A program made the position numbers and the translations under genes. Below are positions 17,294 through 25,394 of a stretch of DNA of 64,000 bases, in pieces. Position 1 is the first letter of the stretch; the number at the start of each line of letters is the position of its first letter. The notes beneath the pieces are model-generated. The model saw only the letters and a list, made by a program, of their open reading frames with translations. It had not been told where the DNA came from and ran no database searches. The stretch is from SMWC01 sp045561055 (GTDB taxonomy: Bacteria > Pseudomonadota > Gammaproteobacteria > Steroidobacterales > Rariloculaceae), in contig JBJKYL010000013.1 in NCBI GenBank assembly GCA_045561055.1, forward strand, positions 124,001 to 188,000, read 5' to 3'.

Positions 17294-18322
17294 ATGAGGC
17301 TAATGATTACAGCGTCGATTTTGACTGTTTTATCCGGTTCTGCGTTAGGGCATCATTCCCTTTTTGCGTTCTACGATAACAACGGCAGGATCGAGATCGA
17401 AGGGATTGTAACTGAAATTTTTTGGAGCAATCCTCATACAGGCGTTGCTATCGAAGTTGTGAATGCTGAAGGTGTAGTTGAAGAATGGTTAACGGAAGGC
17501 AATACGACTAGCCAACTAACACGATCCGGATATAAAAAAGATTTGGTGACCATTGGGTCGCGTATTAGAGTAGTTGGTAGACCTGGGTTGCGAGGGGAAC
17601 GCATGATATTTGGTTCGCCGAGAACACTGCTATTACCTAATGGCGAGGAGGTGTCGCTGCGCGGTACTGCGTCATCAGTGGACGAAGCGGTTGGCACTAA
17701 TGCGGGAGATGAAATTAGTACCGGAATATTCAAGGTATGGAGTTTTCAGGATCCCCATCGATACCAGCTCAGCAGTCCGTTAGTGCTCACACCGGTAGCT
17801 CAAGCAGCTGTAGACGTTTATGACGCCAGAACCGACGACCCTAGTTTACAGTGCATACCGCCGGGCATGCCGAACGCCATACTAAATCCCTATCCGATAG
17901 AACTTATTGACGAAGGTGATCGGATCGTTCAGCGGATTGAGGAATGGGGCGAGACACGTGTTTTTTACATGAGCGAAGAGGTGCGCGGCCAAACTCAGGG
18001 ACCAAGTCATCTCGGGTACTCGGTTGGCCGCTGGGAAGGGAATACGCTCGTTGTTGAGACGACAGAGATTATGTGGCCATACCTCGACCAAGATGGTACG
18101 CCGATGAGTGAGGACGTTTCGATGCTCGAGCGATACACAATGAGCGAAGATGAGTCTCGTCTGCATTATGAAATCGTCATTACGGATCCAGAGAATTTGG
18201 TGGAACCAGCAATCTGGAATCACACCTGGTTCTATCAACCAGGCAATACAATTTTGCCGGGCATTGCGGATGGTGAGCGTTACGAGTGCAGGCTGAGAAA
18301 TACTGAATCAATCTATCAGTAA
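17294..18322 (+). CDS. Secreted DUF6152-type two-domain protein (copy 4)
   Basis: Function unknown. The 342-residue protein has a signal peptide ending ALG at residue 19 and a mature start His20-His21-Ser. It is the closest relative of copy 1: GMPNAILNPYP, HLGYSVGRWEG and TDPENLVEPAIWN are shared almost residue for residue, and the DNA is very similar there too. The N-terminal domain has IEGIVTEIFWSNPH. The C-terminal domain has CIPPGMP and a final ERYECRLRN cysteine. I chose the ATG at 17294, seven to ten bases after GGAG, over a TTG at 17273. It follows the sulfatase by about 60 bases. Confidence 0.85.
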   Translation: MRLMITASILTVLSGSALGHHSLFAFYDNNGRIEIEGIVTEIFWSNPHTGVAIEVVNAEGVVEEWLTEGNTTSQLTRSGYKKDLVTIGSRIRVVGRPGLRGERMIFGSPRTLLLPNGEEVSLRGTASSVDEAVGTNAGDEISTGIFKVWSFQDPHRYQLSSPLVLTPVAQAAVDVYDARTDDPSLQCIPPGMPNAILNPYPIELIDEGDRIVQRIEEWGETRVFYMSEEVRGQTQGPSHLGYSVGRWEGNTLVVETTEIMWPYLDQDGTPMSEDVSMLERYTMSEDESRLHYEIVITDPENLVEPAIWNHTWFYQPGNTILPGIADGERYECRLRNTESIYQ

Positions 18323-18497
18323 TCGATTTTGAGTTGGTGCCGCGTTCGTTTGTTGGCAAGCCCTCTAGAAGGAATGTGAACAAGAGATTTTGTAGTGCTG
18401 ATCCGCTTAGATAGCTGATTTGGTAACTGTCATTGACAGATAGTATTTATTGCGCTTAGTAGTCTCGTAGTAATCAATAGAGACCGGAGGATTTTCT

Positions 18498-19406
18498 ATG
18501 AGCCGATTTTTCTCAATTATAGCAATGGCTATTCCAGTGTTTATAAGCCTTTCGGCTGTGCTAACGCCAGCGATTAGTGAAGCGCAAAGTACCGATTTAT
18601 TACTGTCGAATGCGATGCTAGACGAAGCGCTCGCAGATGATGATGCCCGGACAGTCGATCAGTTGCTTGATCCCGAATTCACCTGGGTATTTAAAGATGG
18701 TAGTCATGCTTTTCGTTCTGATGTTGTTCGGCTAATGCCGGTGCCGGGAACTAGCAACGGTGAAGAGCAAGAGATCATGGAGCGGATTTACGGAAAGGTT
18801 GGTGTATTACAGGTATTCAGCGGCACAGTTCGCGGGCTACGGGTCTGGGCTAACCGTCCAGACGGTTGGAGACTCGTACATATCAATGAACTAGACGTGA
18901 GTTCACAGTTTGCCTCTCGGAATGGCGCTTATCGTGATACTTTACCTAACGAACAACTTCCGGATTGCGTGAATCCCTGTACGATAATCCCGAATCATCC
19001 GTCTACACCTGGTGCTCAGGCAGCGATGGAGTCATGGCAAGGCCAGGAGATTGCCGCGGCTAGCATGAATATGAGCGCTGAAGATGGTTGGGCTTACTAT
19101 GTAGCCGATGAGAACGTTGGTCAGTTCAACGGCAGACCATCAGGAAATCCTAAACAAGTGCGTATAGACGGCACGTACGCAAGGATTGAGCGGGGTGTGG
19201 CGAAAAGTGCGCAGTCTACAGTGCTTCAAATGAAACTGGTTGATCTAGACGATGCCGTGGTGATGGTGATGATTGGTCAACCTCTTGACGGAAAGCCTTT
19301 TTACGCGAGTAGAGTGCTCGTCAAAAGAGGCGGCCGATACCAGATGGCTGCTAGCTACCATACGGATATTCAAGCCGCGCCTAGATTCCGACAGATGCTC
19401 GAATAG
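18498..19406 (+). CDS. Exported protein with an NTF2-like domain
   Basis: The 302-residue protein starts with a signal peptide (MSRFFSII...ISEAQ) and has a strong CCGGAGG ribosome binding site. Residues about 35-135 look like an NTF2-like/DUF4440 domain: a helix with LDEALADDDARTVDQLLD, then FTWVFKDGS and a WRLVHINELD strand. The remainder (about 150-300) is a beta-rich region with no motif I recognise. NTF2-like folds serve as ligand-binding pockets or small enzymes, so no reaction can be given. It is the last gene of the accessory block before tRNA-Leu. Confidence 0.7.
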   Translation: MSRFFSIIAMAIPVFISLSAVLTPAISEAQSTDLLLSNAMLDEALADDDARTVDQLLDPEFTWVFKDGSHAFRSDVVRLMPVPGTSNGEEQEIMERIYGKVGVLQVFSGTVRGLRVWANRPDGWRLVHINELDVSSQFASRNGAYRDTLPNEQLPDCVNPCTIIPNHPSTPGAQAAMESWQGQEIAAASMNMSAEDGWAYYVADENVGQFNGRPSGNPKQVRIDGTYARIERGVAKSAQSTVLQMKLVDLDDAVVMVMIGQPLDGKPFYASRVLVKRGGRYQMAASYHTDIQAAPRFRQMLE

Positions 19407-19524
19407 GTTTTGGTTTACGATGAATAGCTTGCATACGCTATCCTCTGGGCCACAAATGCGATAGTGATTTGCCAGACGAGTCAGGTTGTTTTTGTAATAA
19501 ATTGCAATCGGAAGTTTTAAAAAC
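19407..19524. other. Intergenic, left of tRNA-Leu
   Basis: No gene seen. The larger gap 19407-19924 also holds tRNA-Leu, a hairpin and a decayed tRNA copy, which are listed separately. Confidence 0.5.
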
Positions 19525-19611
19525 TGGTGCCCAGGAGAGGACTTGAACCTCCACCTACTTACGTAGACCAGCACCTGAAGCTGGCGCGTCTACCAATTCC
19601 GCCACCTGGGC
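19525..19611 (-). tRNA. tRNA-Leu(CAG)
   Basis: A complete 87-base class II tRNA on the minus strand. Acceptor GCCCAGG pairs with CCTGGGC, and ACCA is encoded. The anticodon arm CCAGC-TTCAGGT-GCTGG gives anticodon CAG, reading CUG leucine codons. The long variable arm between anticodon and T arms is typical of tRNA-Leu. Confidence 0.97.
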
Positions 19612-19663
19612 AATCCTTACCCCCAATTACTACAAATACGATAAGTTGTTATCAACCCCCCCA

Positions 19664-19684
19664 GGTTACCTACCGCAGGTAACC
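19664..19684. repeat. Perfect hairpin between tRNA-Leu and its remnant
   Basis: GGTTACCT (19664-19671) and AGGTAACC (19677-19684) form an 8-base stem with a 5-base loop. A run of seven C residues is just to its left. It lies upstream of tRNA-Leu and of the RNase R gene. There is no T-run, so it is not a standard terminator. Confidence 0.5.
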
Positions 19685-19705
19685 GTCTGATTATAAGTTT
19701 TATTA

Positions 19706-19774
19706 CACCTGCATACTTAGCCCTAATAACATCTAAAGCCAGCGTGTCTAACAATTCCGCCGCCTGTCCAAGGG
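19706..19774 (-). pseudogene. Decayed tRNA-Leu copy
   Basis: Aligning this stretch with tRNA-Leu on the same strand shows roughly 33 of 43 matching bases over the 5' half (acceptor, D arm and start of the anticodon arm, about 19732-19774), including an unbroken CAATTCCGCC. Similarity fades towards the 3' half. The acceptor strand is broken (TGTCC instead of TGGGC), so a functional cloverleaf cannot form. Confidence 0.7.
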
Positions 19775-19924
19775 GGAAGCCGCTCGAATGTACTGACACA
19801 ACTTAGTGCTGTCAAACAGTTCTGTTCTCAGCAAGATTTAGCCAGTGCAAAATCACATTCGGGTGTAAACTCCTTACATTATGTCACTCAATCATTCTCC
19901 CGAGGGTCGCGGGACTCCACCATA

Positions 19925-22105
19925 GTGGTTCGCAGAACTAGGCGGGTAAACCGCAAGCAAAAGCGGCAATACGAGCATCCGATCCCGTCTAGGGACGCTA
20001 TTCTGGCAGCTATGGAAAAGGTGGGCCGGCCACTGGCGCTAGCAACTCTGGCCGCTCAGGTTGGAATCACAACCGATCCCCATCGCAAGTCGCTCGAGAA
20101 GCGTCTTCGTGCGATGATTCGCGACGGACAACTCTTACGTAACCGAGAGGACGAGTATTGCATTACTCAGCACCTGGATCTCGTCACCGGTTGCGTTCAA
20201 TCTCATCGTGATGGCTTTGGGTTTCTCAAACCAGATGATGGTTCCAAAGACATCTATCTTTCAGCACGTGAGATGAGTTCGTTATGGGATAAGGACCGAA
20301 TCGCTGTACGTGTTAACTCAAGCCCTCGTGGTCGTGAAGGACGTCTAGTAGAAGTTCTGGAACGTGCGACGACCGAGATCGTTGGTCAATTCGAACGCAA
20401 ACAGGGTATTGATATCGTCGTGCCGGAAGGAGAGCCCAATGCCCAAGTGATGATTCCTCGAGGACAGTCCGCGGGCGCTAAGGTTGGTGATGTTGTTCGA
20501 GCAACAATCGTCACGTATCCGACTGGTAGAATGGATGCTATTGGACAGATAGTTAGGGTCGTTGGGCGTTTCGACGATCCGGGAATCGAGACTGTTGTCG
20601 CGATCCTGTCTCACGGTCTTCCTGAGGAGTGGTCCGATGCTGTAGATCGCTATGTCGCTACTTTGCCGGATAACGTCCCTGCGAGCGCAAAACATGGTCG
20701 TGTAGACCTCCGCAAGCTACCGTTAGTAACGATCGACGGTGAGGACGCAAAGGATTTCGATGACGCTGTGTTCTGTGAGGAGCGTAGCGATGGTTGGCGG
20801 TTGATTGTCGCTATTGCGGATGTAAGTCACTACGTTGAACCTGACTCGACGTTGGATGAAGCGGCACAAGCTCGGGGTACGTCTGTCTATTTTCCTGATC
20901 GTGTTTTGCCGATGTTGCCTGAAGAGTTGTCAAATGGACTGTGCTCCCTTCGACCGAATGTCGATCGGCTCTGTTTGTGCTGTGATATGGAGGTTTCGAA
21001 AAAAGGTGAAGTTAAGCGTTCGCGATTCTACGAAGGTGTTATGTGTTCGGCTGCGCGGCTGACCTATAACGAAGCTGAGCGTATATTGAGTGGTAAAGTC
21101 AAAGGTAAGCGTGCGCGGTTCAAAGCGCAGCTTGATTCGCTTAGTGGTATTTATCGTGTTTTTGCACGACGCCGACGCGGCCGCGGCGCGATTGATTTCG
21201 ATATCCCGCAAGCCAAGATTGAGATCGACGATCGTGGGCGCGTGCGAAATGTGTACGCAGTTCGTCGGTTGGTTACTCATCAGATCATTGAAGAGTGCAT
21301 GATTGCAGCGAATGTAGAGGCTGCAAAGTACATTCGTAAGGCTCGTATACCAAGCCTTTACCGCGTACACGATGGTCCGGATCCCGATCGTGTCGAAGAG
21401 CTTGCCATTTTTCTTCAGGGGCTGGGTATAGGACTGTCATCGCCCGGTGAGATTCAGCCGCGCGACCTGAGTCGCGTGATAGAGAAGGCTGCTGGCCGAC
21501 CTGAAGAAGAGTTGATTGAAACTGTAATTCTTAAGTGTATGAGTCGCGCACATTATCAACCGCGTAACATTGGCCACTTCGGACTAGCGTTACCGAGTTA
21601 TGTGCATTTTACGTCTCCAATACGGCGCTATCCTGATCTACTTGTGCATCGCGCCATAAAACATCTAGCGAGACACGGTAAAGCTAAGGGTTTTCGTTAT
21701 AAGTTAGCGCATATGGAGGACCTGGGGCAGCATTGTTCCCGAACAGAGCGGCGAGCAGACGAGGCCGTATGGCAGGTAGAGGAACGACTAAAATGTGCGT
21801 ATCTCGAGCAGCATATTGGTGATGAATTTGATGTGCTTGTTTCCAGTGTAACGCCGTTCGGGTTGTTCGTTCGGTTGCCGAATCTGCAAATTGATGGTCT
21901 AGTGCACGTGACCGCGTTGCCACGAGATTACTACCATCTGGTAGCTGGTAATACCGAGCTAGTTGGTAAGCATTCCGGTGCAACGTACCGATTGACTGAT
22001 AAGCTCAGGGTGAAGCTAGTGAAGGTTGATGTTGAGAATTGTAAAATTGACTTCGTAATGATAACTCCGGAAACGCACATCCCTGTTAGAAAGAAATGGA
22101 ACTAA
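19925..22105 (+). CDS. rnr: Ribonuclease R
   Basis: A 3'-5' exoribonuclease that degrades structured RNA, mRNA and defective rRNA. The 726 residues show an N-terminal helix-turn-helix region, cold-shock domains (GFGFLKPDDGSKDIYLS near residue 99), the RNB catalytic domain with DGEDAKDFDDAVF (about residues 275-287, the metal-binding aspartates) and a C-terminal S1 domain (FDVLVSSVTPFGLFVRL). The basic extension after S1 found in E. coli is very short here. Translation starts at a GTG that overlaps the stop of a 14-codon upstream frame. rlmB follows with one base between genes. Confidence 0.97.
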   Translation: MVRRTRRVNRKQKRQYEHPIPSRDAILAAMEKVGRPLALATLAAQVGITTDPHRKSLEKRLRAMIRDGQLLRNREDEYCITQHLDLVTGCVQSHRDGFGFLKPDDGSKDIYLSAREMSSLWDKDRIAVRVNSSPRGREGRLVEVLERATTEIVGQFERKQGIDIVVPEGEPNAQVMIPRGQSAGAKVGDVVRATIVTYPTGRMDAIGQIVRVVGRFDDPGIETVVAILSHGLPEEWSDAVDRYVATLPDNVPASAKHGRVDLRKLPLVTIDGEDAKDFDDAVFCEERSDGWRLIVAIADVSHYVEPDSTLDEAAQARGTSVYFPDRVLPMLPEELSNGLCSLRPNVDRLCLCCDMEVSKKGEVKRSRFYEGVMCSAARLTYNEAERILSGKVKGKRARFKAQLDSLSGIYRVFARRRRGRGAIDFDIPQAKIEIDDRGRVRNVYAVRRLVTHQIIEECMIAANVEAAKYIRKARIPSLYRVHDGPDPDRVEELAIFLQGLGIGLSSPGEIQPRDLSRVIEKAAGRPEEELIETVILKCMSRAHYQPRNIGHFGLALPSYVHFTSPIRRYPDLLVHRAIKHLARHGKAKGFRYKLAHMEDLGQHCSRTERRADEAVWQVEERLKCAYLEQHIGDEFDVLVSSVTPFGLFVRLPNLQIDGLVHVTALPRDYYHLVAGNTELVGKHSGATYRLTDKLRVKLVKVDVENCKIDFVMITPETHIPVRKKWN

Positions 22106-22106
22106 T

Positions 22107-22877
22107 GTGGCTAAGCGACGTGGCCGATTTAACAAAGGTTGTGTATACGGCACTCACGCGGTCCAGGCATTGCTCGACAAGCGTCCGGAAGCGATTCGTA
22201 GTGCAAAAATTCTACGCGGGTCTGCTGCTGGTAATTTACCTAGGTTGGCGAGGGCACTAGAGGCACTAGACGTACCGGTTGAACGTGTGGTCCGAGCGGA
22301 TCTCGATCGACTCGCGCGAGGTGGCGCACATCAGGGTGTCCTAATCGAGACCCGGGGACTGGAGGAGGTGGGTATCCGCGAGCTTGAGCAGCTCGTGATC
22401 GATAGAGGTAAGGCGTTCCGTGGCCTAGTACTAGACGGCATTGAGGATCCGCGGAATCTGGGCGCCTGTCTCAGAACGGCTGATGCAGCTGGAATTGATG
22501 CAGTAATAGTACCGCGTAACCGATCAGTGAAGCTGACGCCTGCAGCACTGAAGGTTGCTACTGGCGCAGCCGAGACGGTAAGGCTCGTTAGAGTAGCCAA
22601 TTTGGCCGCTACGCTTCACTGGGTCAAGCATGCTGGTGTTTGGGTGGTTGGCACGACGGCAGATTCGTTAAAATCTGTCTACGCGTCGAGATTGGAATCC
22701 CCGATTGTGCTAGTTATGGGAGGTGAAGGACGGGGCTTACGGCGGCTCACACGGGAACTATGTGATGAAATAGTATCTATTCCTATGCAGGGAACAGTCG
22801 GGAGCCTTAATGTCTCGGTAGCGACCGGAATTTTGCTATTTGAACTGAATAGGCAAATAGAGAGTCGCGGGCTGTGA
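22107..22877 (+). CDS. rlmB: 23S rRNA 2'-O-methyltransferase (G2251), RlmB
   Basis: A SpoU/TrmH-family SPOUT methyltransferase that modifies G2251 in the 23S P-loop. The 256-residue protein has an N-terminal substrate-binding domain with VYGTHAVQALL and GAHQGVLIE. The knotted catalytic domain has DGIEDPRNLGACLRTADAAG, LVMGGEGRGLRRLT and the C-terminal MQGTVGSLNVSVATGI motif that binds S-adenosylmethionine. It starts at GTG directly after the rnr stop, so the pair is probably translationally linked. The rnr-rlmB-rpsF order is typical. Confidence 0.95.
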   Translation: MAKRRGRFNKGCVYGTHAVQALLDKRPEAIRSAKILRGSAAGNLPRLARALEALDVPVERVVRADLDRLARGGAHQGVLIETRGLEEVGIRELEQLVIDRGKAFRGLVLDGIEDPRNLGACLRTADAAGIDAVIVPRNRSVKLTPAALKVATGAAETVRLVRVANLAATLHWVKHAGVWVVGTTADSLKSVYASRLESPIVLVMGGEGRGLRRLTRELCDEIVSIPMQGTVGSLNVSVATGILLFELNRQIESRGL

Positions 22878-22991
22878 TGACGTGATGCTTGAGCTCCTGC
22901 CACCATTAAAGTAGGATCGCGAGCCTAATAGTCATTCACTCCTTGTCTCACCAGCATAGTCTGGGAGGCTTTAATCCGAAGGGAGCTTATA

Positions 22992-23654
22992 TTGAGACAC
23001 TACGAAATAGTGTTTTTGGTCCATCCTGACCAAAGTGAACAAGTTCCGGCGATGTTGGAGCGCTATCGGCGTATGATCCAGACTGCCGAGGGCAATATTC
23101 ATCGAGAAGAGGATTGGGGACGGCGGCGGCTCGCGCACCCGATCCACAAAGTTCATAAAGCCCATTATCTAATGTTTAACATAGAGTGCTCTAAAGCTGC
23201 GCTCGATGAACTGGTAGGCGCTTTCCGTTTCAACGACGCCGTGATTCGCTACCTTGTTATCAAACGAGATAAAGCGATCACGGAGGTCTCCTTTATGGCG
23301 CAAGCTAGAGAAGAAGAACTAGCTAAGGAAGCGCAGGCAGCTGCCGCTGAAGAGGTCCGTTTGAAGGCGGCAGAGGAGAGGCGCGCGGTTGCCGCGGAAA
23401 AAGCTGCATTGGCTATAGCGGAATCCGTCGAAGCTGGCGAGACCGAACTAGAACAGCCAGGGGCTGATGACACAGAGTTAGAAAAGGGAGCACCAAAGGT
23501 TGTAGAAAAAGTAGCGGAAGAAAGCCCGGCCCCAGAGTCTCTATCTGAGGAAGTCGCACCGAAACGGTCGGAGGATACTGATCCTCAGGTAACTGATGAA
23601 GAGGTAGTCGAGGAGGGTTCCGGAGAACCTGTAGAGAATAGGGAGGAGAGCTGA
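22992..23654 (+). CDS. rpsF: 30S ribosomal protein S6 with a long acidic tail
   Basis: S6 binds 16S rRNA with S18 in the small subunit. Residues 1-100 are standard S6, with MRHYEIVFLVHPDQ and EDWGRRRLAHPIHKVHKAHY. The protein is 220 residues, against about 95-135 in most bacteria. The extra 120 residues are rich in Glu and Ala (a likely long helix to about 150) and then Glu, Pro and Ser. In E. coli, RimK adds glutamates to the S6 C-terminus; here a strongly acidic tail is genomically encoded. The start is TTG with GAAGGGAG upstream. Confidence 0.96.
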   Translation: MRHYEIVFLVHPDQSEQVPAMLERYRRMIQTAEGNIHREEDWGRRRLAHPIHKVHKAHYLMFNIECSKAALDELVGAFRFNDAVIRYLVIKRDKAITEVSFMAQAREEELAKEAQAAAAEEVRLKAAEERRAVAAEKAALAIAESVEAGETELEQPGADDTELEKGAPKVVEKVAEESPAPESLSEEVAPKRSEDTDPQVTDEEVVEEGSGEPVENREES

Positions 23655-23656
23655 GG

Positions 23657-23881
23657 ATGGCTAGATATTTTCGCCGCAAGAAATTTTGCCGCTTTACTGC
23701 CGAAGGTATTGAAGAGATTGATTATAAGGATCTGGCGACGCTGAAAGCATATATCAGTGAGACTGGTAAGATTATCCCAAGTCGTATCACGGGTACCCGT
23801 GCTCGCTATCAACGCCAGCTAGGGATTGCTATAAAACGTGCCCGTTTTCTTGCTCTGTTACCGTATACCGACCAACATTAG
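23657..23881 (+). CDS. rpsR: 30S ribosomal protein S18
   Basis: A 74-residue S18 with the conserved FCRFTAEG-type N-terminus (here KKFCRFTAEGIEEIDYKD) and ITGTRARYQRQL. Length is normal. It is two bases after rpsF and has GAGCTGAGG before the ATG. S18 pairs with S6 on the platform of the 30S subunit. Confidence 0.98.
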   Translation: MARYFRRKKFCRFTAEGIEEIDYKDLATLKAYISETGKIIPSRITGTRARYQRQLGIAIKRARFLALLPYTDQH

Positions 23882-23895
23882 CGGAGACGGTCCAT

Positions 23896-24789
23896 GTGAG
23901 CGGACCTAGCCTGATGAAGGTCTTCGTACAATGGGTGACACAACGGCGCTATCGACTGGTTTTGGTGGCAATTGCTTTTGCGCCTTTTTTACCGGTTATC
24001 TCGACGGCATTGCTAGCTTTGGAGACGATCCGACTTGGTGGGTTGACTGCTAGTACTAGCGCTCTAGCTGCTACCGGAGGAATAATCACGCTTGGAGCGC
24101 TATCTACATCAGAGATCGGTACGTTTACCGTTTTAGGCACAGTAACTGTTTTCGCTGGTGTAGTTCTGGGAGTCCTAGTTCGCTGGGCTAACTCCCTGAC
24201 CTTGGCGTTTCAGGGTAGCCTGTTGATTTGTGTATTGGCAGTGATAGTGGGTCTGATAGTCTGGCCGGATCCAGGCGTATTAGTTGGCAGTGTGGTTGAG
24301 GAAATAGCTAGTGTTTTAAGGGCAAACGGCGCGACAGATGCTCAGTTAGCAATAGTACAAAGTTGGAATACACTGCTTTTTGGTGTGTTAGGAGCTGTTG
24401 TTTTTTCGCAGCTGGCGGTCGCGTTGCTACTGGCTTACTGGTGGAGTGGTTTTAATGGACCGACTGGAGAATTTGGTAGGCAGTTTAGGATGTTACGGCT
24501 GGGGCGCGTACTCGGAATTCCAGCTACGTTAATAATGGCGGTTAGTCTGGTGCTCGATGCGGCTGTGGTTCAAAATCTGTTCCCTTTGGCTTTGTTCGGA
24601 TTCTGGTTTCAGGGTGTTGCAGTGAGTCATGCGTGGGCACGGGCAAAAAATTGGCATCCGATGGTGCTCGGAATTGCTTACGTTTTATTAGTAACCCCAC
24701 TAACGGGATTAGTCATTCTAGGCTTTGGTTCTTTGGGATTGGTCGATAACTGGTTTGATTTGCGGGCGCCATTACAGCAAGTAGCTTGA
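23896..24789 (+). CDS. Inner-membrane protein of the rpsR-rplI interval (DUF2232-like)
   Basis: The 297-residue protein is almost entirely hydrophobic, with about eight membrane segments. The C-terminal half includes QSWNTLLFGVLGAVVFSQLAVA and a loop ending in FGRQFRMLRLGRVLG, which fits the DUF2232 family commonly found between rpsR and rplI in gammaproteobacteria. Its function is unknown. It starts at GTG with a GCGGAGACGG ribosome binding site and lies 14 bases after rpsR and 16 before rplI, so it is in the ribosomal operon. Confidence 0.8.
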   Translation: MSGPSLMKVFVQWVTQRRYRLVLVAIAFAPFLPVISTALLALETIRLGGLTASTSALAATGGIITLGALSTSEIGTFTVLGTVTVFAGVVLGVLVRWANSLTLAFQGSLLICVLAVIVGLIVWPDPGVLVGSVVEEIASVLRANGATDAQLAIVQSWNTLLFGVLGAVVFSQLAVALLLAYWWSGFNGPTGEFGRQFRMLRLGRVLGIPATLIMAVSLVLDAAVVQNLFPLALFGFWFQGVAVSHAWARAKNWHPMVLGIAYVLLVTPLTGLVILGFGSLGLVDNWFDLRAPLQQVA

Positions 24790-24805
24790 TAGGAGTATTA
24801 ATGAA

Positions 24806-25354
24806 GTGGACATCATATTGCTTGAGAAAATAGAGAACGTTGGTGGCATCGGTGACAGAGTGAGGGTTAAACCTGGCTACGGGAGGAACTACCTGATACC
24901 GAAAGGTAAGGCAACGCTTGCCACGCCAGAAAATATCGCAAAATTCGATAAAAGGCGCGCCGAAATCGAGGCAAAGGCCCATACGGAACTCGAGGCGGCA
25001 CAGTCACGTGCGAAGCAGATCGAAAACCAGGTCCTGCGTGTTAAAGCTAATGCTGGTCCGGAGGGGAAATTGTTCGGTTCTGTTGGTACGTCTGACATCG
25101 CTGCGGTATGCGAGGAACTTAAATTCAATGTTGAACGTAGCGAAATTCGTTTGCCTGATGGGCCACTTCGTGCTGTAGGGGAGCATCAGATTGAACTCCA
25201 CTTCCATGCGGATGTAAATGTACCGATGACTGTGGTTGTAGAAGGTGAGGAAGGGCAGGTCTGGATCGATCCAGAGGAAGAGGCGAAAACTGAAGAAATC
25301 GGTAAAAGCATAGGGATTGAAGAGTATGAGCAGAAGGATAGTCCGGACCTCTGA
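24806..25354 (+). CDS. rplI: 50S ribosomal protein L9 with an acidic tail
   Basis: L9 binds 23S rRNA near the L1 stalk. The 182-residue protein opens MDIILLEKIENVGGIGDRV and has GYGRNYLIPKGKA, the usual N-terminal domain. A long helix and the C-terminal domain (KLFGSVGTSDIA) follow. The family is about 149 residues, and here residues from about 150 form an extra Glu/Asp-rich end. The start is GTG with AGGAG upstream. It is followed by dnaB as expected. Confidence 0.97.
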   Translation: MDIILLEKIENVGGIGDRVRVKPGYGRNYLIPKGKATLATPENIAKFDKRRAEIEAKAHTELEAAQSRAKQIENQVLRVKANAGPEGKLFGSVGTSDIAAVCEELKFNVERSEIRLPDGPLRAVGEHQIELHFHADVNVPMTVVVEGEEGQVWIDPEEEAKTEEIGKSIGIEEYEQKDSPDL

Positions 25355-25394
25355 AGCAAGTATGCTAAGCTCGTAGAAAAAATAGCTAAAACTA

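Noticed and set aside
19245..19574. Minus-strand frame of 109 codons
   Set aside because: It runs from tRNA-Leu into the NTF2-like gene on the other strand and has no start context or homology.
19664..19684. Hairpin as an intrinsic terminator
   Set aside because: There is no T-run on either side in the right position, and no gene ends next to it.
20930..21370. Minus-strand frame of 146 codons inside rnr
   Set aside because: It is antisense to the RNase R catalytic domain; no recognisable protein features.
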